Shown here: one piece after another, positions 54,374 through 63,999 of the stretch
How positions within the stretch are numbered: position 1 is the stretch's first letter
Layout: every line of letters begins with the position of its first letter
Source: an uncultured Flavobacteriaceae bacterium
Lineage (GTDB): Bacteria; Bacteroidota; Bacteroidia; Flavobacteriales; Flavobacteriaceae
DNA: 64,000 nucleotides
Reading direction: 5' to 3'
Assembly (NCBI GenBank): GCA_943788165.1
Contig: CALSPF010000001.1
Span: 744,001 to 808,000, forward strand
Notes under the pieces: generated by a model
Seen by the model: only the letters and a program-made list of their open reading frames with translations
Databases searched by the model: none
Told to the model about the DNA's origin: nothing
Program-made: the position numbers and the translations under genes

Positions 54374-57271
54374 ATGCGTCAATTTTTTCTTGCACTTTTG
54401 TGTGTCTCTTTTACCTACGCACAAACGAATGTTGATCCTTTATTAACTGCTGATTGGAAGGCACAAGAACAATGGGTTGATAGTATTTACAAGCAATTAT
54501 CGCTCGATGAGAAAATAGGACAACTCTTCATGGTGATGGCCTTTAGTGAACAAGGGGAAGCACATTTCAACCAGATAAAAAAAGAAGTTGTTGAAAATCA
54601 TATTGGCGGTGTTATTTTCTCTTTGGGAGACCCTGTGGGGCAAACCCATTGGTTGAATGATCTCCAAGCCAAAGCCAGAACGCCGTTGCTCATTGGAATG
54701 GATGCCGAATGGGGCGTAGCCATGCGTTTGGATTCTGTTCGTCCATTTCCATGGAATATGACTCTTGGTGCTATCCAAGATAATCGGCTGGTTGAAGAGG
54801 TTGGATTTCGCATAGGAGAGCAAGCAAAACGACTTGGGGTGCACATCAATTTTGCGCCTGATGTGGACATCAATACCAATCCGAAAAACCCAATTATTGG
54901 TAACCGTTCTTTTGGAGAAGATAAAGAGAATGTTGCTGAAAAAGGCATTGCGTTTATGAACGGAATGGATCGAGCTGGTGTACTTTCTTCCGCTAAGCAT
55001 TTCCCTGGACACGGTGATTCTTCCAAAGATTCTCACCTGGACTTGCCCTTGATTAACTTCGATAAAGAGCGCCTTTTATCAACAGAGATTTATCCTTTTG
55101 AGCGCTTGTCAGAGGCAGGAGTATCATCCATTATGGTGGCTCACCTAAATGTCCCGGCCTTTGAAGAAGGGATGCCTTCTTCTTTATCTAAGGTAATTGT
55201 CCAAGATTTGCTCATTGACCGTATGCAATTCAAGGGGCTTATCATCACCGATGCACTCAATATGGGTGGAGCTGCTGAAGTCGCAAAAATAAACAGTATT
55301 GACCTTGCTGCTTTTATGGCTGGAAACGATATTTTGTTGATCCCCAAAGATGTGAAAAAGGCTGCAAAGAAAATGAAACGGGCATTTAATCAAGGTAAGT
55401 TTACCGAAGCTCGATTAGCTCATTCAGTTAAGAAAATTCTTAAAGCTAAGTATAAAGTTGGCTTAAACGCGTTTGAGTCAATTAAAGCGGAAGGTCTGAT
55501 TGCTGATTTAAACACGCCAAAAGACGATTATTTGATTGAGCGGTCATTGGCCGAAGCAATTACTTTGGTTAAAGGGGATGACGCACTCCCATTATCTACT
55601 GATGAAATTATTGGTTTTATTGGCTTAGGTGAGGCCGATGGTACTGTTTTTTATTCGGACTTAGTAAAAGAGCTAACACTATCTCCACTGCAATTCTTAG
55701 GAGACATTGCTGCAACACTTACCACTGCGAAAGGATTATCAACAATAATTGTTGGTTTTCATCGCTCGAATGCCTCTCCTTGGAAAGCGAGTGACTTTTC
55801 CAAAAGCGAACTTCGTTTGTTGAAGGAATTAACCAAGCATCACAAGGTGCATTTAATCACTTTTGTGAAACCCTATGCCTTATCTAAACTCTCCAATTTA
55901 TCTGATTTTTCGAGCGTTTTAATTGGGTATCAAAACACGGTTGAAGCACAGCGACTAGTTGCTCAAATGTTATTAGGGAAACAAGAAATAAAGGGAAAAC
56001 TCCCTGTCTCAGTAAATGATTCCTTCCCAGTTGGTCATGGACAGACAATAACATTCGACGATATGCCATTGGCAGAGGCTACTCCTTTTTTAGTGGGAAT
56101 CGATGCTAAAAAACTAGCTGCATTAGATGGTTTAGCTCAGGTTACCCTAGATTCCTTAATGGCACCTGGGTTCCAAATTCTTGCCGCCCGTCACGGAAAG
56201 GTGTTTTACCACAAAGCCTTTGGTTACCATACCTATGAAAAGAAAGCTCCTGTGAAGCTAACCGATATTTATGACGTTGCGTCCTTAACCAAGATTCTCG
56301 CTACTCTCCCCATAGTGATTCAGGAAGTCGACAAGAACAAGTTTGATTTAGCCACAACACTTGGCGAACTTTCTCCTCGCTTTAAAAACACAAACAAAGC
56401 CAACCTTAGTCTAAAAGAAATTCTTTCTCATCAATCGGGCATTGTTCCATGGTTGCCTTTCTACAAAGAAACTTTACGCGAGAAAGACAATAAGTTATTG
56501 CGAAAATACTACCGCGATCGTGCCACAAAGCGTTATACAATCGAAGTAGCTGCCAATGTTTTTGGTCGTTCAACGCTTGCAGAAGAACAGTATACCGCTT
56601 TAATAAAAAGTGCACTTTGGGAGAAGGGATATCATTATTCAGATCTCCCCTTTATTTTTATGCAGCATATTTTGGAGAAAACCTATGCCACTCCTTTGGA
56701 TCAATTGTTTAACGAGAGAATTGCTATCCCTTTAGGTTTGCAATCGACGCTATACAACCCTTTACGTAAAATAGAGAGTGATCGAATCATTCCCTCAGAG
56801 ATTGACACTTATTTCAGACAACAAACCTTGCGGGGTTATGTCCACGATATGACAGCTGCCGTTCAAGGGGGTGTGAGTGGTCATGCTGGCCTTTTTTCCA
56901 ATGCCAAAGATGTCGCTACCATTATGCAATTATATGTCCAGAAAGGGTACTATAAAGGCCAACAGTTTTTTAGCCCTGCTACTTTCGATCAATTCAATCA
57001 ATGCTATTATTGTGCTGAAGAGAATAGGAGGGGAGTTGGACTTGATAAACCCCAAACTGGCGGTGGCGGTATGACTTTTCAGGGGATTTCCAAGGAGAGT
57101 TTTGGGCATACTGGTTTTACGGGCACTTATGCTTGGGCTGACCCCACAACCGGTATTGTATTTGTCTTTTTATCGAACCGAACTTTTCCAAATATGGAAA
57201 ATCGAAAACTAATTGACCATAATATTCGAACGCGAATGCTTAAATTGGTCTATGATACAATCTTATATTAA
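54374..57271 (+). CDS. GH3 beta-N-acetylhexosaminidase fused to a serine hydrolase
   Basis: A 965-aa exported two-enzyme protein (signal peptide ending TYAQ). The N-terminal GH3 barrel has the NagZ-type motif KHFPGHGD (208-215) with the His/Asp dyad, and nucleophile Asp293 in ITDALNMGGA. The C-terminal part, from about residue 590, is a beta-lactamase-fold hydrolase with S637-L-T-K640, a Tyr-Ser-Asp near YHYSDLPF, and FGHTGFTGTYAW. By family, the first half trims N-acetylglucosamine from peptidoglycan fragments, and the second may act on D-amino-acid peptide or ester bonds. Cell-wall recycling is inferred. Confidence 0.9.
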   Translation: MRQFFLALLCVSFTYAQTNVDPLLTADWKAQEQWVDSIYKQLSLDEKIGQLFMVMAFSEQGEAHFNQIKKEVVENHIGGVIFSLGDPVGQTHWLNDLQAKARTPLLIGMDAEWGVAMRLDSVRPFPWNMTLGAIQDNRLVEEVGFRIGEQAKRLGVHINFAPDVDINTNPKNPIIGNRSFGEDKENVAEKGIAFMNGMDRAGVLSSAKHFPGHGDSSKDSHLDLPLINFDKERLLSTEIYPFERLSEAGVSSIMVAHLNVPAFEEGMPSSLSKVIVQDLLIDRMQFKGLIITDALNMGGAAEVAKINSIDLAAFMAGNDILLIPKDVKKAAKKMKRAFNQGKFTEARLAHSVKKILKAKYKVGLNAFESIKAEGLIADLNTPKDDYLIERSLAEAITLVKGDDALPLSTDEIIGFIGLGEADGTVFYSDLVKELTLSPLQFLGDIAATLTTAKGLSTIIVGFHRSNASPWKASDFSKSELRLLKELTKHHKVHLITFVKPYALSKLSNLSDFSSVLIGYQNTVEAQRLVAQMLLGKQEIKGKLPVSVNDSFPVGHGQTITFDDMPLAEATPFLVGIDAKKLAALDGLAQVTLDSLMAPGFQILAARHGKVFYHKAFGYHTYEKKAPVKLTDIYDVASLTKILATLPIVIQEVDKNKFDLATTLGELSPRFKNTNKANLSLKEILSHQSGIVPWLPFYKETLREKDNKLLRKYYRDRATKRYTIEVAANVFGRSTLAEEQYTALIKSALWEKGYHYSDLPFIFMQHILEKTYATPLDQLFNERIAIPLGLQSTLYNPLRKIESDRIIPSEIDTYFRQQTLRGYVHDMTAAVQGGVSGHAGLFSNAKDVATIMQLYVQKGYYKGQQFFSPATFDQFNQCYYCAEENRRGVGLDKPQTGGGGMTFQGISKESFGHTGFTGTYAWADPTTGIVFVFLSNRTFPNMENRKLIDHNIRTRMLKLVYDTILY

Positions 57272-58393
57272 ATGAAAATAGCCATTGTTTGTTATCCCAC
57301 CTTTGGAGGGAGTGGAGTAGTTGCCACCGAACTTGGATTAGCTTTAGCTGATCGTGGACATGAAGTTCACTTTATTACCTACCAACAACCTGTTCGATTA
57401 GAGTTTTTAAACAGCAGTTTACATTTTCATGAAGTCAATGTTCCTGATTATCCTTTATTTCATTACCAGCCCTATGAACTTGCCTTGTCGAGTAAATTGG
57501 TTGATACAATAAAGACTTACGGTATTGAGCTCTTACACGTGCACTATGCCATTCCACACGCCTATGCCGGCTATATGGCCAAGCAAATGCTTGAAGACCA
57601 AGGGATTGATATTCCCATGGTTACCACCCTGCATGGTACCGATGTTACCCTAGTTGGAAAACATCCTTTCTATAAACCTGCTGTTACTTTTAGTATCAAT
57701 CATTCGGATTGGGTAACTTCTGTGTCTGAAAGTTTGAAGGAAGATACACTTGCCCTTTTTGATGTAAAAAAGGAAGTAAATGTTATCCCCAATTTTGTTG
57801 ATTTTTCTAAACACCAACATCATAGTGAAAACTGTCAGCGCAGCATGATTACGCAAGGCGATGAGAAGATTATCACTCACATAAGCAACTTTAGAAAGGT
57901 GAAACGTATTGATGATGTGATTGAGGTGTTTTTCTGCATTCAGCAAAAAGTAGAGGCTAAATTGATCATGGTGGGTGATGGACCAGAGCGTTCTAAGGCA
58001 ATGCTTAGATGTAAAGAACTAGGCATTATGGACAAAGTCACCTTTCCAGGTAAGAGCAATCAGGTCTATGAAATTCTGTGTTATTCTGATTTGTTTATAT
58101 TACCCTCCGAATCGGAGAGTTTTGGTTTAGCTGCGCTTGAGGCTATGATGATGCGCGTCCCTGTTATTTCAACCAACGTTGGTGGCTTGCCCGAAGTGAA
58201 TATAGATGGGGAATCCGGTTATTTATTTGAATTAGGTGATGTTGCGGGTATGGCCGAAAAGTCAATTGCATTACTCGAGGACGAAGATCGTTTGAAACAA
58301 TTCAAAGAACAAGCCTATCAACTAGCAAAACGCTATGATATCGATGCAGTGGTTGCCCAATACATCGATATTTACCATAAGGCACTAGCATAA
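57272..58393 (+). CDS. bshA: N-acetyl-alpha-D-glucosaminyl L-malate synthase BshA
   Basis: Family 4 glycosyltransferase for the first step of bacillithiol synthesis, joining N-acetylglucosamine from UDP-GlcNAc to L-malate. The protein is 373 aa, usual length. Typical BshA segments: MKIAIVCYPTFGGSGVVATELG, given here in parts as MKIAIVCYPTFGG and SGVVATELG; HVHYAIPHAYAG; TTLHGTDVTLVG; and the donor-site SESESFGLAALEAMM. The ATG directly follows the stop of the GH3 fusion gene. It converges with the acylase gene, 7 bases apart. Confidence 0.95.
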   Translation: MKIAIVCYPTFGGSGVVATELGLALADRGHEVHFITYQQPVRLEFLNSSLHFHEVNVPDYPLFHYQPYELALSSKLVDTIKTYGIELLHVHYAIPHAYAGYMAKQMLEDQGIDIPMVTTLHGTDVTLVGKHPFYKPAVTFSINHSDWVTSVSESLKEDTLALFDVKKEVNVIPNFVDFSKHQHHSENCQRSMITQGDEKIITHISNFRKVKRIDDVIEVFFCIQQKVEAKLIMVGDGPERSKAMLRCKELGIMDKVTFPGKSNQVYEILCYSDLFILPSESESFGLAALEAMMMRVPVISTNVGGLPEVNIDGESGYLFELGDVAGMAEKSIALLEDEDRLKQFKEQAYQLAKRYDIDAVVAQYIDIYHKALA

Positions 58394-58400
58394 CCGCTAT

Positions 58401-60455
58401 TTATTTTGGGTGGTAAATGCGCTTTGCATTCGCGTAAATCTTCGCTTTGTCAAAGGTCATTTTCTTAGTTTTGTAGGAAGTGTACATTTCCATTTGATCA
58501 TTGTAGTGGGGTGAGTCTGGATGATCTGAGGAACCATAGGAAATGACCGATTCTATCTCAGGACCTTCAGGGGTAAACTTCACCAATTCAATATACGATT
58601 CACCTGCGGTTACCTTTACTTTTCCATCCTTGTGTGGTACAGAAGACATAGCCGTTACAACATCATTGATGCCAAAAACGGGTAATTCTTTGTCCCCGCG
58701 TACCAATTTTTGATAATCTCCCAAGCTAACATTAATCGTTCCAAAATGCTTAAGCATGTGAGCTTTGGCATTTTTAAAGGCTTTAACCAATACACTCGTG
58801 GGGATTATTTTTGGCACAGGCAATGCGTTGTAAAAAGGATATAATTGGTGATATAAAATCAAGTATGTACCTGCCCCCAGCGAAGTGGCATATGTTTTGC
58901 GATCCCATTGCTGCACTCTTTCGATTAATTCGCTGATTTCTGGATACTTTGAGGCATCCATTAAATCGAGATAGTTGATGTTCATCCAAGAATAAACATA
59001 GGGCTTTGGCAATTGATTGTCGTATTTAATGCGCTTAAAATCGGCATAGGAAATTTTATTCTCAGCTTCAATCAAGTTTTTTATACGCGTTGAACGATTG
59101 TTGTGATAAGTTTCAAAATTCATGTCGACAGAAAAGTCTTCTTTTGACGGATTATTGGCCTCATCTGAAGAGAAAAATGGACTGTGATTAGCATTGTAAA
59201 AATAGCCAGAGGAGGGCTGAAGAACCTGAGGTAAATCCTCAATATCATAAGAATCAACCCACAATGTTTTTCTGGTGTTTCCAGGCACAACTTCTTTCCA
59301 ATTATAGCCTTCAGCACGCTTAGGAATTAATCCATTTGAAATATAAAAAATGGTGTCGTTCTTGTCAGCGTAACCAATATTGTAGCCAGGCAAAGCTTTC
59401 ATTTTAAGTGCCTTGTAAAATTCTGTAAACGAAGTGGCTTTGTTCATTCGCCACCATTGCTCCAAACCTCTGATTTCAAACAAGGCTGGAGTACGCACAG
59501 CATAATAGCCAGATTTGTTTTTAAGCGTAGGGCCAAAAATACTGTTGTAGTATTTTCTTGAAACCTTGATTGGAATTCCGAGCACCTTAATCGTAATATG
59601 TGCTTTGCGTTCTTTGAGGGCTAGGTACTCATTATCTACTTTATAGTGCAGTTTCTTTTTCGGATGCATTTCCAATTTAAATACATCGGTTTTATCAGGG
59701 TAATTTACCGTATGCGCCCAACCTAGGTGCTGATTTGCTCCAATGAGTATACTCGGTGTTCCGGCAAATAAAGCGCCGATGATATTGGTGCCTTCCTCAC
59801 TGCATAAGTGGGCTTCGTACCAGGAGACTGGGCCGTCTAGGGGTTGGTGGGTGTTGATGGCTAAGTAGGTATTGCCATCTGTGGTTTTTGCACTGTTGAA
59901 GGCAAAGGTGTTCGATCCAGTAATTTCTTCTTTTGGCGTTTCAAGTTTGACTGAATTTGCTAGGATGCGCGTTATCCAATAATCTCCACCTGAGGACACA
60001 AATAACTGTAATTGCGCATAGCGTAGCATCATTTTCGGTGTAATGGGGAAAAGTGCTTCGTGCAATACTTCCTCTGTATGGGTTTCTGCATAACGATTAA
60101 AGCCTTGTGCGTAGCCCTCAACAACCTTCTTGTATTCGGGGCTTATTTTTTCCTCATAGTTCTCTTCTATAAATTCTTTCGAGCCAATGAATTGCGTAAT
60201 AAAATCTGGTCCGGCGCCCCTTTTTCCCAAGTGTTGACTCAGTAATGCATTCCCCGCTAAATAAGACTCTTGAATGGTTTTAAAGTCATCTTCTGCGTGT
60301 GCCCAAGCAAGACCATAGGCTACATCGGCATCTGTTTTTCCAAAGATATGTGGGACCCCAAAGTTATCTCGAACGATTTCTACATCTTTAGGATTTATTT
60401 GTGCGTAAAGGGAGAGTATTGAACACAAAAAAAGGCTCGTAAGTGTATTCTTCAT
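58401..60455 (-). CDS. Penicillin acylase family (Ntn-hydrolase) protein
   Basis: A 684-aa exported amidohydrolase, self-processed into two chains. Start at 60455 (MKNTLTSLFLCSILSLYAQ, a clear signal peptide); the ATG at 60515 would add 20 residues and overlap a short ORF. N-terminal EIVRDNFGVPHIFGKTDADVAYG, and the new N-terminal serine after cleavage is expected at Ser181 in EEITGSNTFAF. Family substrates include acyl-homoserine lactones, penicillins and N-acyl peptides; the substrate here is unknown. Periplasmic by inference. Confidence 0.92.
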   Translation of the reverse strand: MKNTLTSLFLCSILSLYAQINPKDVEIVRDNFGVPHIFGKTDADVAYGLAWAHAEDDFKTIQESYLAGNALLSQHLGKRGAGPDFITQFIGSKEFIEENYEEKISPEYKKVVEGYAQGFNRYAETHTEEVLHEALFPITPKMMLRYAQLQLFVSSGGDYWITRILANSVKLETPKEEITGSNTFAFNSAKTTDGNTYLAINTHQPLDGPVSWYEAHLCSEEGTNIIGALFAGTPSILIGANQHLGWAHTVNYPDKTDVFKLEMHPKKKLHYKVDNEYLALKERKAHITIKVLGIPIKVSRKYYNSIFGPTLKNKSGYYAVRTPALFEIRGLEQWWRMNKATSFTEFYKALKMKALPGYNIGYADKNDTIFYISNGLIPKRAEGYNWKEVVPGNTRKTLWVDSYDIEDLPQVLQPSSGYFYNANHSPFFSSDEANNPSKEDFSVDMNFETYHNNRSTRIKNLIEAENKISYADFKRIKYDNQLPKPYVYSWMNINYLDLMDASKYPEISELIERVQQWDRKTYATSLGAGTYLILYHQLYPFYNALPVPKIIPTSVLVKAFKNAKAHMLKHFGTINVSLGDYQKLVRGDKELPVFGINDVVTAMSSVPHKDGKVKVTAGESYIELVKFTPEGPEIESVISYGSSDHPDSPHYNDQMEMYTSYKTKKMTFDKAKIYANAKRIYHPK

Positions 60456-60471
60456 AAAAAATGCATTGAGA

Positions 60472-60561
60472 TTAAAAAACAACAGAAAGATAGATTCTAT
60501 ACGCGAGATATACACCGGTTATTGTCCATATCCACCAGCGATTTTTTAAATACCATTCCAT
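60472..60561 (-). CDS. Very short membrane protein (29 aa)
   Basis: ORF of 29 codons: MEWYLKNRWWIWT then ITGVYLAYRIYLSVVF, stop TAA. A basic, Trp-rich N-terminus is followed by one hydrophobic helix. It begins 3 bases after the pterin dehydratase stop and ends 16 bases before the acylase start, exactly filling the gap between two genes in the same direction, which supports it being translated. Function unknown. It overlaps only the rejected N-terminal extension of the acylase gene. Confidence 0.5.
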   Translation of the reverse strand: MEWYLKNRWWIWTITGVYLAYRIYLSVVF

Positions 60562-60564
60562 AGC

Positions 60565-60861
60565 TTATTTTTTAAGTAAGGTATCGATTTTTTGAGCGAG
60601 ATCAAAATCTTTTTGGGTGATGCCGGGAGCATCATGAGTGAAGAGAGATAAATGTATTGTAGCATAGTCAATCGTCATCGCTGGGTGATGCTTTTGTTTT
60701 TCGGCTACTTGCGCAATGGCATTTATAAAATTGATGGCCTCAGGAAATGAAATACATTCATGTGTTCTCTTGAGTCGGTCATTTGTAAATGTCCATTCGG
60801 GAAGAAGCAAATCAACTCTAGCGTGAATTACTTCGTCAGTAAAGGGTGTAAGATCACGCAT
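60565..60861 (-). CDS. phhB: Pterin-4a-carbinolamine dehydratase
   Basis: A 98-aa enzyme that dehydrates 4a-hydroxytetrahydrobiopterin, recycling the cofactor of aromatic amino acid hydroxylases. The active-site region is EKQKHHPAMTIDYATI with His58 and His59, and W23 in LPEWTFTND; C-terminal GITQKDFDLAQKIDTLL. Cytoplasmic. No phenylalanine hydroxylase gene lies in the window. It heads a short leftward group with the 29-aa ORF and the acylase gene. Confidence 0.93.
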   Translation of the reverse strand: MRDLTPFTDEVIHARVDLLLPEWTFTNDRLKRTHECISFPEAINFINAIAQVAEKQKHHPAMTIDYATIHLSLFTHDAPGITQKDFDLAQKIDTLLKK

Positions 60862-60923
60862 TAAGTAACAATTCGTTTTTTAGTTTATCCAGAAAGAACA
60901 ACGATAAAGGTTTTGTCAAATGA

Positions 60924-61112
60924 CTATACTTCGCACTGCATATCTTCTTTGCAACATTGTGGAGATTTGATTTTTCCTTCACAGCTTGGGCATTTTGAAA
61001 TCTGAACTTGTTGTCCATTGACGTCTAAATGATCGTTAACTAGCGGTTGATCACATTTTGCGCAGGTGGCGTTCACAGCCATTCCACATTTATTACATTC
61101 GTATGTTGCCAT
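60924..61112 (-). CDS. Small zinc-ribbon protein
   Basis: A 62-aa protein with CxxC pairs: YECNKCGMAV, ATCAKCDQPL, SKCPSCEGK and a final SPQCCKEDMQC. The first pairs form rubredoxin-like or zinc-ribbon knuckles. I know similar short proteins in marine bacteria, without assigned function. It starts 11 bases after a 28-aa membrane ORF and is probably co-transcribed with it. Confidence 0.8.
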   Translation of the reverse strand: MATYECNKCGMAVNATCAKCDQPLVNDHLDVNGQQVQISKCPSCEGKIKSPQCCKEDMQCEV

Positions 61113-61123
61113 TGTATTAAGTA

Positions 61124-61210
61124 TTAGAGATATCGTTCTTTGAATTCAGCAATCAATAAGATTGCAATACATAAAAATACTGTTGCTATAACAAGTCCGC
61201 CTACGCCCAT
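61124..61210 (-). CDS. Very short membrane protein (28 aa)
   Basis: ORF MGVGGLVIATVFLCIAILL then IAEFKERYL, stop TAA. One hydrophobic helix with a charged C-terminus, a typical single-span small protein. It lies 11 bases upstream of the zinc-ribbon gene in the same direction. Function unknown. Confidence 0.5.
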   Translation of the reverse strand: MGVGGLVIATVFLCIAILLIAEFKERYL

Positions 61211-61340
61211 ATTATTCTTTTTTTTGTTATTGTCTAAAGATAGCAAAAGATATTTATTTCCGCCTGTTTTTTTGATGAAGGATAGGATACACCTGTTGTT
61301 CTTTTTGCTGTGAATTCAAGGTCTATTTTGTCAAGAGAAC

Positions 61341-63538
61341 TTAAAGACAACTGTATATTGCTATAATTTCTCCATTGGTTTTTTGAACTTCTATTATTTT
61401 ATTGAAATCCCGAAGTTTCATATAAGCAAAGCCTTCTGTTCCGAGTAGAAAAGAATGTGGAAAAAAATACCCATTGTTGTGGATGATGAAATCGCCAACT
61501 ACAGGTTCTGGAAATTCTCCTGAATGATAGGCGAGATTAAAATGATTATCATTGGTTTGACCACAAAAATAACTCTCATCAGTAATTTCTACGGTAGAAG
61601 AGACAAGAGTGCTTTTATAGTTATTGCCAAAATAGACAGACCAAGGACATCCATTCAAAAATTCGATTCCAGCGGCAAAGGGACAGCTATCCGATGGGTC
61701 TAAAATTCCGTCTAAGTCAGTGTCTGTAGGGCAAAGCTCAACTGTAACTGGATCTGAATCTAGAAACTCTTCTGGTTCACCAGGGCAACTAATAAATCCC
61801 CTAATGATATAAAGCCCACCAAGGGTTGGAGTAATGGTCGATTGATCCGTACTTTCGTCTATGGTTGTATAGCCTGTGCCGTCGCTATATTGCCATTCAT
61901 AGCTGGTGAAAATATCCATGTTTGCAGTGGCGAGTGTCAAATTCGGCGCGCAGTAATCATAAAGTTCTAGCCCAATTATTTTTGTTGGAATTTCAGGAGG
62001 TAAAGAGAATCCAGAATAAAAGGCACCCGAACTCGCCGCTCCACTTTGATTAAAATAAGAACAATATAACTCATCATTACTAACAATGGATACATCCCCA
62101 TTTAAATTTGACAAGACATAGGTTTGGTAATCGACATTTCCTAAAACATCAAATGGTCCACTTAGATTTGCTATGTTTAATGCTTCAATAGCTTGGTCTG
62201 TATTATTATCATCACTAATGGTAATTATTGCCCCTCTTTTACTAATAATATTTAGGTTTCCTGTGAAGACACCATTTCCAATGTCATTAATCATTGGAAT
62301 ATTGTCAACATCCCCAACACTTGAGCATTTTAAAGGGGGAACAAAAAACAAGCCTTGATTAGCTTCTCCCCCTCCAGAACCAATTCCCTGAAAAGAAAAC
62401 AAAGGTGAAGAAGATTGGACATACATATTTCCATCAGAACCGTATAAATCTCCCTCAATTAAAAAATAATCACCAGCATTAATGCTTGGATTTCCTATGG
62501 TAGAATCGTAGGCAGAGGATATATTGACCCCTTTTCCGTGAATGAAGGCATTTGAAATAGGGTTTCCGTTAATGGTGATTTCTGTATTATCGGTATGGGC
62601 AACGAGCAATACATTTTCCCATTCATCATTACCAGTGCCCTTTACAAAAATATATTCGGTTACCACTTTACTGTAATCAACAAGTTGATCAAACCCATAA
62701 TCGCGTGCACCTCCAAGACCAAAACTTCCATTCAAAGATCCACTATTTACAACAACAGGTTTTGTGGAGCCAACATAGGTTCCAATAAGTCCGTCCGAGT
62801 TTGTCTTTTGGGTAGATGCTGCCTCAAGTTCAGAAAGAACATCAGTTCCTTGATCTGACCTAGTCACAATGGTATAGCTTTCGCCGCGATTAAGTGTAAA
62901 AGTAATCGAGTTTAAATAGCCCATGCCGTCAGTTCCCAGAGTTTGCTCGTTAAAATCAAGAATATCTACCCCTTCAAGGATATTATTAATTGTAATTGTT
63001 GTCGCGTTTTCTGTTGCCATAACAGAAAGAAAGCTTGAGTAATTTGCTTGTCCGTTATAATTAGTAAATGCACCAATTCTAAAATCTGTCCCAAGCGCAG
63101 CACCCCCCTTACTTACCAATGCACCTGCTTGCGAATCACTTGCAATTCGTAGGGCTACATATATCGAAGAATCTGCTTCAACGATGTATCCTTTGTTGGT
63201 TGAAATGATGCTTGTTGTTGTAGCTGTATCTGAGCTACTTGCACCAATAGCTATCTGTGATTCATTAAATCCACCTGGATCATCTATGGTGAAAACATAT
63301 GGATTTGCGTTTGACACTTCCACGGTGGTTGTTGCTCCGCCAACGGCATAAACATTAACGGTAACAGAACTCGTACTGGGAGTCGAGATATAAAAATAAT
63401 GACCCTGATTTGGAATAGCATTGGATCCAGTTTCACTTGAATATGCAATGGGGGTAAATAATGTACTTTACTGAGTTGCGCAAAAAGTGAAACAGGTATT
63501 ATTAAAAAAAATATAGCAAAGAATGACCTTCTCATCAT
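61341..63538 (-). pseudogene. IgGFc-binding-like surface protein gene, frameshifted near its 5' end
   Basis: The N-terminus (MMRRSFFAIFFLIIPVSLFAQ, a signal peptide, then LSKVHYLPP) is in one frame. The rest is in another: TPIAYSSETGSNAIPNQG, then 660 aa that include an IgGFc-binding-like domain (GTYVGSTKPVVVNSGS, FFVPPLKCSS) and a calcium-type repeat (DTDLDGILDPSDSCP). The break is at a run of five G (63450-63454, plus strand); six would restore one frame. The downstream ORF alone starts with Met at 63323 and has no signal peptide. I see no clear type IX sorting domain at the C-terminus. Sequencing error or a real one-base deletion are both possible. Confidence 0.75.
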
Positions 63539-63672
63539 TTGTTTGATAATAAAACTGGGAGCAAATTGTTTTCTTTATTATTGGTTGTGTGAAGATAAAT
63601 AAACAAAACCTATTTAAAAAAAAACATTTTTATAACTTGAAATAATGATCATCCTAAAACGGAATAATTTTC

Positions 63673-63999
63673 TTAGGGATGAAATAACGATTCCTCTTCG
63701 TTGACCATAACTTTATCTATCTTTAAATCATCCAAGCCTTTTTGATCAAAGGGGTTTTCGATATAATCTTGTACGTTATAGAGTGCCATTAGTACAAAAC
63801 TCATGACCAATGAGAAGAGTAGAGAGATACCACTTTCAAAGGTTAAGTCAAAGGGTGTTTTGTCTAATATTGATTGTGTGTTTAATAAAAGAGGAGAAAG
63901 GTAAATAAAGATTAAACAGTACTTTTTTAATGAAATAGGCGTGCCATGTATTTTGATTCCCCGAATTTTTTCTGCAGAGAGAAAGAGTTCATTTTTCAC
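63673..63999 (-). CDS. C-terminal part of a bestrophin-like membrane protein (5' end outside window)
   Basis: The last 108 residues or so: a basic loop (KIRGIKIHGTPISLKKY), two hydrophobic helices, then DYIENPFDQKGLDDLKID, which recalls the IE(N/D)PFG segment of bestrophin-family (YneE-like) chloride channels. The frame is open to the window edge, and the apparent GTG start is not a true start. Assignment rests on a short conserved segment. Confidence 0.5.
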   Translation of the reverse strand: MKNELFLSAEKIRGIKIHGTPISLKKYCLIFIYLSPLLLNTQSILDKTPFDLTFESGISLLFSLVMSFVLMALYNVQDYIENPFDQKGLDDLKIDKVMVNEEESLFHP

